DNA from: Sphingopyxis bauzanensis
GTDB taxonomy: Bacteria; Pseudomonadota; Alphaproteobacteria; Sphingomonadales; Sphingomonadaceae
Length of the DNA stretch: 48,982 nucleotides
Direction of reading: 5' to 3'
Assembly (NCBI RefSeq): GCF_002205675.1
Contig: NZ_NISK01000003.1
Coordinates: 802,439 to 851,420 of the forward strand
The first letter of the stretch is position 1; every line of letters starts with the position of its first letter. The notes below the pieces were generated by a model. The model worked only from the letters and a program-made list of their open reading frames with translations, ran no database searches and was not told the origin of the DNA. A program made the translations under genes and the position numbers. Shown here in pieces: positions 8,948-16,632 of the stretch.

Positions 8948-9393
8948 AAAACGAGTTCACTGGTAAACACATGGCCGTGATCATTGTATCCGGCTTCGGG
9001 ATCATCATCTCGGTAAATCTTTTTATGGCCACGCTCGCGGTGCGAGGATTTGGCGGGGTGGTGGTTGAAAACTCCTATGTCGCGAGCCAGGAGTTCAACG
9101 GCTGGCTAGAGGCAGCGAAGCGCCAGAAGGCGCTTGGATGGAACGCTCAAATGTTGATGAGTGAAAACAACCATCTCTTAGTCAAAACTACCGGCATACC
9201 CGATGGCGTTACCATTAAAGCGATCGCCCGTCGGCCGCTCGGCAAACCAGACACCACTCCGCTGAGCTTCATCGAATCCACACCTGATAATTTCGTTTCG
9301 CTGAAACCTCTCGCTGCCGGTCGCTGGATCGTCAGGCTGACACTTTCGGCCCCCGATGGCCGCACCTGGGCGAGCGAAGAGCAAATGCCGTGA
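8944..9393 (+). CDS. ccoH: cbb3 assembly protein FixH/CcoH
   Basis: A 149-residue protein with one N-terminal membrane helix (about residues 9-32, MAVIIVSGFGIIISVNLFMA) and a periplasmic beta-rich domain. FixH/CcoH is needed for assembly and stability of cbb3 oxidase. Identity rests on the helix motif (SGFGIIISVNLFMA), the VVENSYVASQEFN segment and the position between ccoG and ccoI. It overlaps ccoG by ATGA and its stop overlaps the GTG start of ccoI. Confidence 0.9.
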   Translation: MKNEFTGKHMAVIIVSGFGIIISVNLFMATLAVRGFGGVVVENSYVASQEFNGWLEAAKRQKALGWNAQMLMSENNHLLVKTTGIPDGVTIKAIARRPLGKPDTTPLSFIESTPDNFVSLKPLAAGRWIVRLTLSAPDGRTWASEEQMP

Positions 9394-11525
9394 CCACGCT
9401 TTCGCTTCCCGACGAAATCGATCACGTCGGCTTGACCGATAGTCGTTTTACGGTTCCCGGAATTCGCTGTGCCGGCTGCATCGCCAAGATCGAGCGAGGA
9501 TTGCAAGAAGTCGATGGCGTAGATGCGGCGCGGGTAAATTTCTCGGCGAAGCGGGTCGCTGTCAGACACGATCGGTCTCTGGACGCGGAGACATTGGTTG
9601 CCGCACTCGGAAGACTTGGCTTCGAGGCCCAGCCCGCCGCGACCAATCCGCTCGGCCAAGACGACATTGAAAGCCGCACCCTACTGCGTGCGGTCGCCGT
9701 CGCAGGCTTTGGCATGATGAATATCATGTTGCTGTCTGTCAGCGTCTGGTCGGGGGCAGGAGGGGTCACTCGCGAATTGTTCCATTGGCTATCGGCGCTC
9801 ATCGGGCTTCCGGTTGTCGCCTATGCTGGCCGCCCGTTCTTCAGCAGCGCCGTTATGGCGCTGCGACATCGCCGAACCAATATGGACGTGCCAATCTCCA
9901 TCGGCGTCCTGCTTGCAACGGGACTTAGCGTCTACGAGACTGCAACCGGCGGTGAACATGCCTATTTCGACAGCGCAGTCATGCTGTTGTTTTTCTTGCT
10001 GGTTGGCCGCGCGCTTGACTCCACAATGCGAAACAAAACCCGGGCCGGGATCGGTTCACTGCTGTCGCGTATGGGCAAATCCGCACGCGTGGTTGCACAG
10101 GACGGATCTACAAAATCGGTAGCCGCCGAAGACTTAAGACCAGGCATGCTTATGCTCGTCGCAGCCGGCGAAGCACTTGCCGCCGACGGCGTTATCGAAG
10201 AGGGCAGGAGCTCGATCGACAACGCGATGCTGACGGGCGAAAGCATCCCGCAAGCCGTAGGGTTTGGCGACGCGGTGCACGCTGGCGCAATCAATATGGG
10301 CGATCCTATTCGTGTGCGCGTTACCGCAGCTTCGTCCGATACCGTCATAGCTGAAATCGCACGATTGATGGACGAGGCTGGACAGTCTCGCAGCTACTAT
10401 GTTCGGATCGCAGACCGCGCTTCGCGGCTATATGCACCTGCAGTCCACACCCTGGCGCTGCTGGCATTTGGCGGATGGATGATCGCCGGCGTCGGATTGC
10501 ACCAGTCACTGGTTATTGCGATCGCCGTGCTTATAATCACGTGTCCCTGCGCCATGGGGCTGGCAGTTCCAGCCGCACATGTGGTGGCATCGGGAGTCCT
10601 TGCGCGACGTGGGCTGCTCGTAAAGGACGGTAGCGCGCTTGAACGACTCGCCGAAGTGGATATCGCGCTTTTCGATAAAACGGGAACGCTGACGATCGGT
10701 GAGCCGGTCCCAGAGATTCGGCATCTCTCGCGCGAACGTAAATCGATTGCTCTCGCGCTGGCCCAGTCTAGCCGGCATCCGTTAAGCCGAGGTCTCGCCC
10801 GCGCCCTCGAGGCCGAAGGTGTAACGCCGGCGGTCGTCTGCTCGCTTTCCGAAACAGGCGGGACAGGAATTTGCGGGAGTTGGGGAGACACCCGTGTCGC
10901 ACTGGAACGAACCGAAATTTTAGGCGGCGGGTTATCCTCCACTCTTCGGATCGGCAAAGACAGGGTTGATATACAATTTTTAGATCCAATGCGACCAGAT
11001 GTGGTCGAGACCCTCCACGCGCTCAAGACTTGCGGTATCGACAGCCGCATCGTTTCCGGTGATCGGCAAATGTCCGTAAACGCATTGGCGCGCGAACTTG
11101 GTATTACCAGTGCGGCGGAGATGCGACCGGAAGCCAAATTGACGCTGCTCTACGCGTTAGGGAAAGAAGGTCATCGCCCGTTGATGGTCGGCGATGGGAT
11201 CAACGACGGACCGGCCTTGGCCGCGGCGCACGCGTCTATTGCGCCCAGCAGTGCGAGCGATGTCAGTCAACAGGCGGCTGATGCCGTCTTCCTCGGCCGG
11301 GGGCTAATGCCAGTCGCACTCGCGGTCGAAGTCGCACGCCGGACGATGCGCATCGTCCGCCAGAACTTTGGTTTTGCTATTGCCTACAATGTGGTGGCTG
11401 TGCCTCTGGCTATCGCTGGATTGTTAACGCCGCTGATCGCGGCGATCGCAATGTCTCTTAGTTCACTTGTGGTCGTAGGCAATTCTCTTCGACTGGCACG
11501 AGACACGAAACACCAGCCAACGTGA
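9390..11525 (+). CDS. ccoI: Copper-exporting P1B-type ATPase CcoI (FixI)
   Basis: A 711-residue P1B-type ATPase that pumps Cu(I) towards the periplasm for the CuB site of cbb3 oxidase. The N-terminal metal-binding domain has C27-A-G-C30 (GIRCAGCIAK), the transport helix has C385-P-C387 (ITCPCAMGLAVP), the phosphorylated aspartate is D429 in DKTGT, and a VGDGINDGPALAAA hinge motif is present. Eight membrane helices are expected. The start is GTG at 9390, overlapping the ccoH stop as GTGA; no nearer ATG exists that keeps the metal-binding domain. The end overlaps ccoS in the same way. Confidence 0.94.
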   Translation: MTTLSLPDEIDHVGLTDSRFTVPGIRCAGCIAKIERGLQEVDGVDAARVNFSAKRVAVRHDRSLDAETLVAALGRLGFEAQPAATNPLGQDDIESRTLLRAVAVAGFGMMNIMLLSVSVWSGAGGVTRELFHWLSALIGLPVVAYAGRPFFSSAVMALRHRRTNMDVPISIGVLLATGLSVYETATGGEHAYFDSAVMLLFFLLVGRALDSTMRNKTRAGIGSLLSRMGKSARVVAQDGSTKSVAAEDLRPGMLMLVAAGEALAADGVIEEGRSSIDNAMLTGESIPQAVGFGDAVHAGAINMGDPIRVRVTAASSDTVIAEIARLMDEAGQSRSYYVRIADRASRLYAPAVHTLALLAFGGWMIAGVGLHQSLVIAIAVLIITCPCAMGLAVPAAHVVASGVLARRGLLVKDGSALERLAEVDIALFDKTGTLTIGEPVPEIRHLSRERKSIALALAQSSRHPLSRGLARALEAEGVTPAVVCSLSETGGTGICGSWGDTRVALERTEILGGGLSSTLRIGKDRVDIQFLDPMRPDVVETLHALKTCGIDSRIVSGDRQMSVNALARELGITSAAEMRPEAKLTLLYALGKEGHRPLMVGDGINDGPALAAAHASIAPSSASDVSQQAADAVFLGRGLMPVALAVEVARRTMRIVRQNFGFAIAYNVVAVPLAIAGLLTPLIAAIAMSLSSLVVVGNSLRLARDTKHQPT

Positions 11526-11674
11526 ATGTCTTGGCTTACCTGATCCCGGTCGCGCTCGCTTTTGGCGGTGCCGGTCTGGCAATGTTCTTTTGGGCCATGC
11601 GTAACGGCCAATTCGAAGATCTCGACGGAGCCGCCAACCGCATCCTGATTGACGACGAGGAGCCAAAAGAATGA
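11522..11674 (+). CDS. ccoS: cbb3 oxidase maturation protein CcoS
   Basis: A 50-residue protein, MNVLAYLIPVALAFGGAGLA onwards, with one membrane helix, then FFWAMRNGQFEDLDGAANRI and an acidic tail. The W-x-x-[KR]-x-GQFEDL-x-GAA-x-RIL pattern is the CcoS/FixS signature. CcoS is needed for heme and copper insertion into CcoN. GTG start overlapping the ccoI stop (GTGA); its stop overlaps the next start (ATGA). Confidence 0.93.
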   Translation: MNVLAYLIPVALAFGGAGLAMFFWAMRNGQFEDLDGAANRILIDDEEPKE

Positions 11675-11889
11675 ACCTTTCCGGCTTGGCAGTCTTGACG
11701 TTGTTACCCGTCATGGTTGGTCCGTTACCGGCCCCCGTTCCCACCCTGCATGTGGTCATATGTTCCGATCTGGGGAACCGCACTATTGAGATACCGATCC
11801 CAGTCGACAAACCCCATCAACCGGAGCCCTGTTGGGCAAAAGCTTGTCACGCGTCGTGCAGCCGCAAACAAATTGCTCGAGAGCAATGA
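11671..11889 (+). CDS. Small exported cysteine-rich protein at the end of the cco operon
   Basis: A 72-residue protein whose start overlaps the ccoS stop by ATGA, so it is probably co-translated with the cbb3 assembly genes. Residues 1-26 look like a signal peptide or membrane anchor (MNLSGLAVLTLLPVMVGPLP). The rest is short and cysteine-rich: C31 in VVICSD, an RTIEIPIPVD stretch, then C54-x4-C59-H60-x2-C63 in PCWAKACHASCSRK, and a basic end. I do not recognise a named family. The pattern recalls small uncharacterised proteins of sphingomonads, but I cannot confirm that. Four cysteines and a CH pair on the periplasmic side could bind copper or form disulfides. A metal-handling role in oxidase assembly is inference from position only. 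Confidence 0.65.
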   Translation: MNLSGLAVLTLLPVMVGPLPAPVPTLHVVICSDLGNRTIEIPIPVDKPHQPEPCWAKACHASCSRKQIAREQ

Positions 11890-12087
11890 ACGCGTCGTCA
11901 TTCTTCACCAAAAGGTTCAGTCATTTCTGGAGCGTGGTCTATCATTCTTAAGCAACGACATTCTTTCGCTAACGCCGAATGGGCTGTCATATGTGCGCAC
12001 CATTGCCATCATTTTGAGACTTATCGTCAGAATTCGTCCCGCAACTTCAGCTCGGTTGTCTGAGCTCAACCGCCGAAAGGAAAAAGC

Positions 12088-12363
12088 ATGCCTCTCTGGT
12101 TTTTCCCGTTCCTCATTGGAATTCTAGCAACTTTTAGCCTGATAGCTGGGATTTGGCTGGTGCTGCACCTGCGAGACCTGGCCAGCCTTTTCTCGGATGA
12201 TACCTCGAACGATATTGTTCGAGGCCCCGGCAAGCGGCGCGCGTCCCGCGCGCGCGTCTGGCTTGTCCTGCTTGTTTTTAACGCTGGCTGGATCGCTTCA
12301 CTATTGATCTGGATCTTCGTTATCGAGGGTTATGCGAATGCGGTGACCGATGCAGCAGGATAA
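12088..12363 (+). CDS. Small membrane protein, two predicted helices
   Basis: A 91-residue protein of unknown function. One membrane helix lies at about residues 4-27 (PLWFFPFLIGILATFSLIAG) and a second at about 56-80 (VWLVLLVFNAGWIASLLIWI). They are joined by a charged loop with DDTSND and a basic GKRRASRAR stretch. GGAAA eight bases before the ATG supports the start. It follows the cco operon after a gap of about 200 bases in which I see no gene, and has the lower G+C character of that region. It may belong to the microaerobic block, but nothing in its sequence says what it does. Confidence 0.6.
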   Translation: MPLWFFPFLIGILATFSLIAGIWLVLHLRDLASLFSDDTSNDIVRGPGKRRASRARVWLVLLVFNAGWIASLLIWIFVIEGYANAVTDAAG

Positions 12364-12583
12364 TCCCGTGCAGCCTGACGGTTGGTGAGTTCGATATTGA
12401 GGAAATGCTACACGCTGAACGAACAGCTCCGCCTTAGCCGCGCCAAACATGGTCTAGGAGCGTGACCGAGACGGTAAAACTATAATCGAAGCCCGTGGCG
12501 GTAAAATCTGGGCCGATTTGCCCCTGCGGACGGCGGACGAGCAAGTTTCAATTTGCCGAGGATGGGCCAAGAGGAGTCAGATA

Positions 12584-12949
12584 ATGGCGAGTGACCAGAT
12601 CGTCTATGTGATCGACGACGATGACGGTGCGCGGAGGTCGCTCGAGTTTCTTCTCTGTTGTGCCGGGGTTGGCGCGAGAGGTTTCGCGTCGGCCGATGCA
12701 TTTCTGAAAGACTCGCCGCCGCTTGAAGGCGCTTGCGTCGTGACCGACGTCCGGATGCCCGGCACGAGCGGAATCGAGCTGGCTGAAACGCTGAAAACTC
12801 GCGGTGCCGCTATCGCGGTAATCATGATCAGCGGTCATGCCGATGCTGCACTCGCGATCAAGGCCAAGAAGGCGGGGGTCACCGATTTTATCGAAAAGCC
12901 ATTCGACAAGGAGATCATGCTGAGCGCTATACGCAGGGCGCTGACCTAG
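12584..12949 (+). CDS. Single-domain response regulator (FixJ-type receiver only)
   Basis: A 121-residue receiver domain with no output domain. The acidic pocket (DDDD, residues 11-14), phosphorylated D55 in VVTDVRMPG, S83 in MISGHAD and K105 in EKPF are all in place. The VVTDVRMPG-x-SGIEL and VIMISGHAD motifs are closest to FixJ-like receivers. GAGGAG seven bases before the ATG at 12584 fixes the start. No histidine kinase is nearby. Receiver-only proteins act by protein contact, as phosphate sinks or by modulating a kinase; a link to oxygen control is suggested only by location. Confidence 0.85.
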   Translation: MASDQIVYVIDDDDGARRSLEFLLCCAGVGARGFASADAFLKDSPPLEGACVVTDVRMPGTSGIELAETLKTRGAAIAVIMISGHADAALAIKAKKAGVTDFIEKPFDKEIMLSAIRRALT

Positions 12950-13122
12950 CAGGCCGGAAGCCAAAGCGCACGGGCCGATGACAGTCGATCCTTGACTGAA
13001 TGGCTGCGCTTTGGCCTGCTGCCGATTTGGTGAACACCGAGATACGTTCATTCAGGCTTGCTCGGAGACCCTGCGCGCGCATGCATGTCGTGAGATGGTC
13101 TTCGTCCCTGTCGATGACTGGC

Positions 13123-14034
13123 CTACAAACCGAGCAGCTTCTTTTTCTGCGCGTCAAATTCGGAATCTGTCAGGACGCCGTCATCGCGGAGCTTCGCGAG
13201 CTTACCCAACTCGTCGGCTACCGACGGTGCAGTCACCACTTTAACCTCCGCCGGGCTCGTATCTGGCGCTGGCTTTGCAACGTCGGTCCAGTCAGGACGG
13301 AACGCCCGTGCGACAGTCACTTTCACGGGCTTACCATCGCGCATCAGTTCGACAACGTAAGTGGGTGTCTGTGCTGCCTTGGCGGTGGCGTCCAGATAAT
13401 CGTCGTATTGCTTGAACTTCTTCCCGGCCACTGAGAACACGATATCGTTTGGCTTTATGCCGGCCGCTTCCGCAGGGCTTCCCGGATCAACCTCGGTAAC
13501 TCTCAGCGCCGCATTTTTTCCGATCGGGTAATCTTCCGATTTGAATCCCATCATGACGTGGTTCGGGAATCGTGTGCCGACAGGGAATGTTCCACCGGCG
13601 GCGCTCATGAATGAAAAGATGCTGTTCTGAAATTCCGGTCCGGAGAAATCGGTGCGCTTCATCTGTCCGAAGGCCATCTGCAATTCCATCCATCCCGATG
13701 CCTGCACTCGGGACACACCGTTGATCTCTGCGACATTGAAACGGAAGAACCGACGCGGAGGAGTGGAGTAGCTGTTGCCCATGAGCATCTGCCCCAACAC
13801 CGACTGCCCCATGTTCATGGGAGCCTCGCAGACAAGATCAGTCGGGTTTGACGATATGACCGTCCAACGGGCGTCGATGCATTTGTTTGAGAGCTTCCCT
13901 ACAACCTCAGTGGCGTGATTAGGAAATAGCATCTCCGCCGCGCCGGTAGGCGTCACAGCCATGAATTCGTCTGCCAACGCCGGCGCCGACACATGCGTCA
14001 AAGCTACGACAAAAACTAGCCGCCCAAATCGCAT
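13123..14034 (-). CDS. Exported PDZ-domain protein with C-terminal SHOCT motif
   Basis: A 303-residue protein. Residues 1-21 form a signal peptide (RLVFVVALTHVSAPALA). The middle (about 22-165) is an unrecognised domain. A PDZ domain spans about 170-245, with VTEVDPGSPAEAAGIKPND as the ligand-groove motif. A short helical SHOCT-type motif ends the protein (LAKLRDDGVLTDSEFDAQKK). PDZ domains in exported proteins usually bind C-terminal peptides in envelope quality control; no protease domain is present. The gene points towards the receiver gene, and an IS3 element is inserted about 50 bases upstream of its start, which may have altered its promoter. Confidence 0.7.
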   Translation of the reverse strand: MRFGRLVFVVALTHVSAPALADEFMAVTPTGAAEMLFPNHATEVVGKLSNKCIDARWTVISSNPTDLVCEAPMNMGQSVLGQMLMGNSYSTPPRRFFRFNVAEINGVSRVQASGWMELQMAFGQMKRTDFSGPEFQNSIFSFMSAAGGTFPVGTRFPNHVMMGFKSEDYPIGKNAALRVTEVDPGSPAEAAGIKPNDIVFSVAGKKFKQYDDYLDATAKAAQTPTYVVELMRDGKPVKVTVARAFRPDWTDVAKPAPDTSPAEVKVVTAPSVADELGKLAKLRDDGVLTDSEFDAQKKKLLGL

Positions 14035-14083
14035 TCTTCATTCCCCCAAAATTTCGCACTTACTTCCGCCTGTATATCTCAAA

Positions 14084-14108
14084 TGACCTGCACCCGGAAT
14101 TCTGGACC
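14084..14108 (+). repeat. IS3 left terminal inverted repeat
   Basis: TGACCTGCACCCGGAATTCT and the next five bases match the reverse complement of the right end (15345-15369) at about 15 of 25 positions, best at the outer TGAC-TGC-CCC and inner GACC. Confidence 0.65.
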
Positions 14109-14163
14109 GTTTCGAGCTGGAAAATTCCAGTTATGATCGGAGGGCCAGAATACGGAGGGTTTG

Positions 14164-14430
14164 ATGAAGAGATCGAAGTTTTCGGAGGCGCAGATTGCTT
14201 TCGTGCTCAAGCAGGCGGACGATGGGACGTCGGTCGGCGAGGTGTGTCGCAAGGCCGGGATCAGCGAGGCGACGTACTACAACTGGCGCAAGAAATACGC
14301 CGGGTTGATGCCGTCGGAGATGAAGCGTCTGCGGCAGCTCGAGGACGAGAACGCCAAGCTCAAACGTCTGGTGGCGGATCTCAGTCTGGACAAGGCGATG
14401 TTGCAGGATGTCGTCTCGCGAAAGCTCTGA
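14164..14430 (+). CDS. IS3-family transposase OrfA
   Basis: An 88-residue protein, MKRSKFSEAQIAFVLKQADD onwards, with a helix-turn-helix (GEVCRKAGISEATYYNWRKK) and a C-terminal leucine-zipper-like helix (LRQLEDENAKLKRLVADLSL). OrfA binds the element ends. GGAGG precedes the ATG at 14164. The 3' end overlaps the orfB frame, which is -1 relative to orfA, so OrfAB would be made by programmed -1 frameshifting near GCGAAAGC at 14418-14425. The slippery site is my inference and is not a classic A6G heptamer. Confidence 0.88.
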   Translation: MKRSKFSEAQIAFVLKQADDGTSVGEVCRKAGISEATYYNWRKKYAGLMPSEMKRLRQLEDENAKLKRLVADLSLDKAMLQDVVSRKL

Positions 14431-15263
14431 GGCCTGATCGGCGACGCGAGCTGGTCGATAATGTCCGCAGTACATGGCAGGTCAGCATCCGCAGGGCCTG
14501 CAGCGTGCTCCGGGCGGAACGATCCAGCTACCATTATGTTGGCAAAGGTACCGATCAGGCCGACCTCAAGCAACGGATCAAGGAGATCGCGGAGACGCGG
14601 GTACGGTACGGCTATCGCCGTATCCATGTCCTACTGCAACGCGAAGGCTGGGCGATCAACGGCAAGCGGGTTTACCGGCTTTACAGGGAGATGGGTCTGC
14701 AACTGCGCAAGAAGGCGCCGAAGCGACGGGTAAAGGCAAAGCTGAGGGAAGGCCGCTGTGCGGCCTCCCGCGTCAATGATGTATGGGCCATGGACTTCGT
14801 CCATGACCAGTTGGCGACCGGTCCGAAGCTGCGTGTTCTGACGGTCGTGGACACGTTCAGCCGCTACTCGCCGGCGGTGGTTCCGCGGTTCCGCTTCCGC
14901 GCTCCGGATGTGGTGGAAGTGCTGGAACGGGTCTGTGCCGAGGTCGGCTATCCAGCCTCGATCCGGGTTGATCAGGGCAGCGAGTTTATATCCCGCGAGC
15001 TGGATCTGTGGGCCTACATGAAAGGAGTGACGCTCGACTTCTCGCGGCCTGGCAAGCCAACGGACAATGCGTTTATCGAGTCCTTCAACGGCAAGTTCCG
15101 AGCGGAATGCCTGAACCAGCATTGGTTCATGAGCCTGGATGACGCGGTCCGAAAATGCGAGGCTTGGCGTAGAGACTACAACGAAGTACGACCCCACAGC
15201 GCGATCGGCAACAAACCGCCGATATCGCTCATGTTGGCATCAGCGGCACATGGCCCGCCCTGA
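14421..15263 (+). CDS. IS3-family transposase OrfB (DDE catalytic part)
   Basis: The catalytic half of the transposase, about 280 residues, open without interruption. It contains an HTH_21-like region (YGYRRIHVLLQREGW) and an integrase core with DDE residues in AMDFVHDQ, VDQGSEF and FIESFNGKFRAECLN. It lacks a good start of its own and is probably made as an OrfAB fusion; the first coordinate marks where the overlap with orfA begins. It appears intact, so the element may be active. Confidence 0.85.
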   Translation, partial: KALRPDRRRELVDNVRSTWQVSIRRACSVLRAERSSYHYVGKGTDQADLKQRIKEIAETRVRYGYRRIHVLLQREGWAINGKRVYRLYREMGLQLRKKAPKRRVKAKLREGRCAASRVNDVWAMDFVHDQLATGPKLRVLTVVDTFSRYSPAVVPRFRFRAPDVVEVLERVCAEVGYPASIRVDQGSEFISRELDLWAYMKGVTLDFSRPGKPTDNAFIESFNGKFRAECLNQHWFMSLDDAVRKCEAWRRDYNEVRPHSAIGNKPPISLMLASAAHGPP

Positions 15264-15344
15264 TGCACGCACGCTGGCAGGCCGCCAGCCAAGTGGTCCA
15301 GCATCGGGGTGCAGGTCACTTCGTGTCGGACTCTACTCAAAATC

Positions 15345-15369
15345 GGTCACATTTCAGGGGAGCACGTCA
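15345..15369 (-). repeat. IS3 right terminal inverted repeat
   Basis: On the minus strand it reads TGACGTGCTCCCCTGAAATG then TGACC, the imperfect partner of the left end. The 233 bases beyond it, up to 15602, hold no gene that I can support. Confidence 0.65.
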
Positions 15370-15602
15370 TAATGGCTGAAACAATGCTGTCAGTCATAGC
15401 GGATCTGAAAAATGCCACGAACCTGAACGGTTCCGCGCTGGGTTAGCGTTGCGCCATTTTAGAAGGCTATCGCAAAACGGTAGTGCTCATCTTCGCTGGT
15501 TATGGTGCACCACCTCCAGGCCTCGACGATCGCCACCTTCGCGGCCGCTCCCGCGCGCCAGGGACTACGCGCGCGAACGGCCGCTCTTGGGGGCTAAGCG
15601 CG

Positions 15603-16595
15603 TCAGGGTTGCTGGCCGGGGAACAGCAGCAACCAGTCGGCCTCAGCCTGGACCCGGGCAAAATAACTCCAGCTGTCGACGTTGATCGACCGCTGGAGCC
15701 AAGGTTTCGCCTTTTCGGCCTCGCCCATCAGGATGTAATAATTGGCGAGGCTGTAGGCGGTCGATGCGGCGACGCCGTCGGCGGTGGCGAAAGCGCGGCC
15801 GGTGTCTTCGGCGCTGAAGAAAGATTTGGGTGACCGATGGCCCTTGAACAGCTGGAGGCCGTCGAAATAGGTGTCCGGGCTGCCGTCGGGTTGCACCTCG
15901 AACAGGGTGAGGTCGTAATCGTCGAGCACCTTCTGCGCCGCGCGCAGATTGCCGCCGCGCGCGAGCGACAGATATTCCCAATAGCTGTTCGCGGTGCGCG
16001 CTTCGACATCATGGTTGAACGCGGCCGATTCGCTCGATTTGGCGAACCATTTGGCGGCGTTATCGAAATCATGCTTGGCGAAATAGGCCTGGCCGAGGTG
16101 GTAATAGAGATAATATTGCACGACGTCGGGGGTGCCGGGGAAATAGTCGGGGCCGGGCTTTTCGCGTTCGAGCGGCTGACCTTCGTAAATCTTCGCGGCC
16201 TTCAGGCCGACCTCGACCGACTTGTCGAACTGGCGCAGCGAGAAATGGCGGTGCGCGAGGTGGCGCATCAGCTTGCCCGAATTGGGAAAGCGTTTGAGCG
16301 CGGTTTCATAGACCGCGGCCGATTCCCTGACATAGCCCTGATAGAACAGGATGCGCCCGTACCAGGTCGCAGTGTCGACGGTCATGTTGCTTTCGAACGC
16401 CGCCTTGGCGTCTTTCGCGGCGCGTTCGAGCGTGGCGACCGCGGCGACGCCGACGTTGCGGTCGGGGTTGGTCACCATCGGCTGGCCGAGCAGCGAGGTG
16501 CCCTGGAAGCTGCCTTCCTGCGCGGCTGCGAGCGACGGGGTCGCGAGCATCAGCAGGCTTGCCGACGCCAATAGTTTCAGGGTGCGGGGGATCAT
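15603..16595 (-). CDS. Exported tetratricopeptide-like repeat protein (copy 1)
   Basis: A 330-residue protein with a signal peptide (about residues 1-25, LLASASLLMLATPSLAAAQ) and TPR-like helical repeats, seen in segments such as VYETALKRFPNSGKLMRHLA, YYLYYHLGQAYFAKHDFDNA and YSLANYYILMGEAEKAKPWL. I chose the ATG at 16595, which has AGGAGAG upstream, over a longer frame. It is the third gene of an apparent minus-strand operon after the amidohydrolase and the aldehyde dehydrogenase. It resembles the protein encoded at 24202-25149: both begin the mature part with a TSL[LI]G-x-P motif and share a W-x-GR and FPNS-x-KL-x-R pattern. Likely a periplasmic scaffold or binding protein; substrate unknown. 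Confidence 0.75.
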   Translation of the reverse strand: MIPRTLKLLASASLLMLATPSLAAAQEGSFQGTSLLGQPMVTNPDRNVGVAAVATLERAAKDAKAAFESNMTVDTATWYGRILFYQGYVRESAAVYETALKRFPNSGKLMRHLAHRHFSLRQFDKSVEVGLKAAKIYEGQPLEREKPGPDYFPGTPDVVQYYLYYHLGQAYFAKHDFDNAAKWFAKSSESAAFNHDVEARTANSYWEYLSLARGGNLRAAQKVLDDYDLTLFEVQPDGSPDTYFDGLQLFKGHRSPKSFFSAEDTGRAFATADGVAASTAYSLANYYILMGEAEKAKPWLQRSINVDSWSYFARVQAEADWLLLFPGQQP

Positions 16596-16632
16596 ATTCA
16601 CTCTCCTAGGATCTTGTTTCTTGTGCGTAATT

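Larger units (their letters stand above)
14084..15369 (+). mobile_element. IS3-family insertion sequence, 1286 bases, apparently complete
   Basis: The element starts TGACCTGCACCC and ends GGGGAGCACGTCA, with imperfect inverted repeats, and contains orfA and orfB in the -1 arrangement typical of IS3. Size and ends resemble the IS407/IS51-like subgroups. The flanking bases (CAAA on the left, TAAT on the right) do not form an obvious target duplication, so the insertion may be old or recombined. Confidence 0.85.

Noticed and set aside
11886..11951. 21-codon frame overlapping the stop of the cysteine-rich gene by ATGA
   Set aside because: Too short, no recognisable feature, and the overlap alone is not enough evidence.
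14133..14420. Upstream extension of the IS3 orfB frame across orfA
   Set aside because: This part is the shifted frame of orfA and is low-complexity; the real arrangement is orfA plus a -1 frameshift into orfB.
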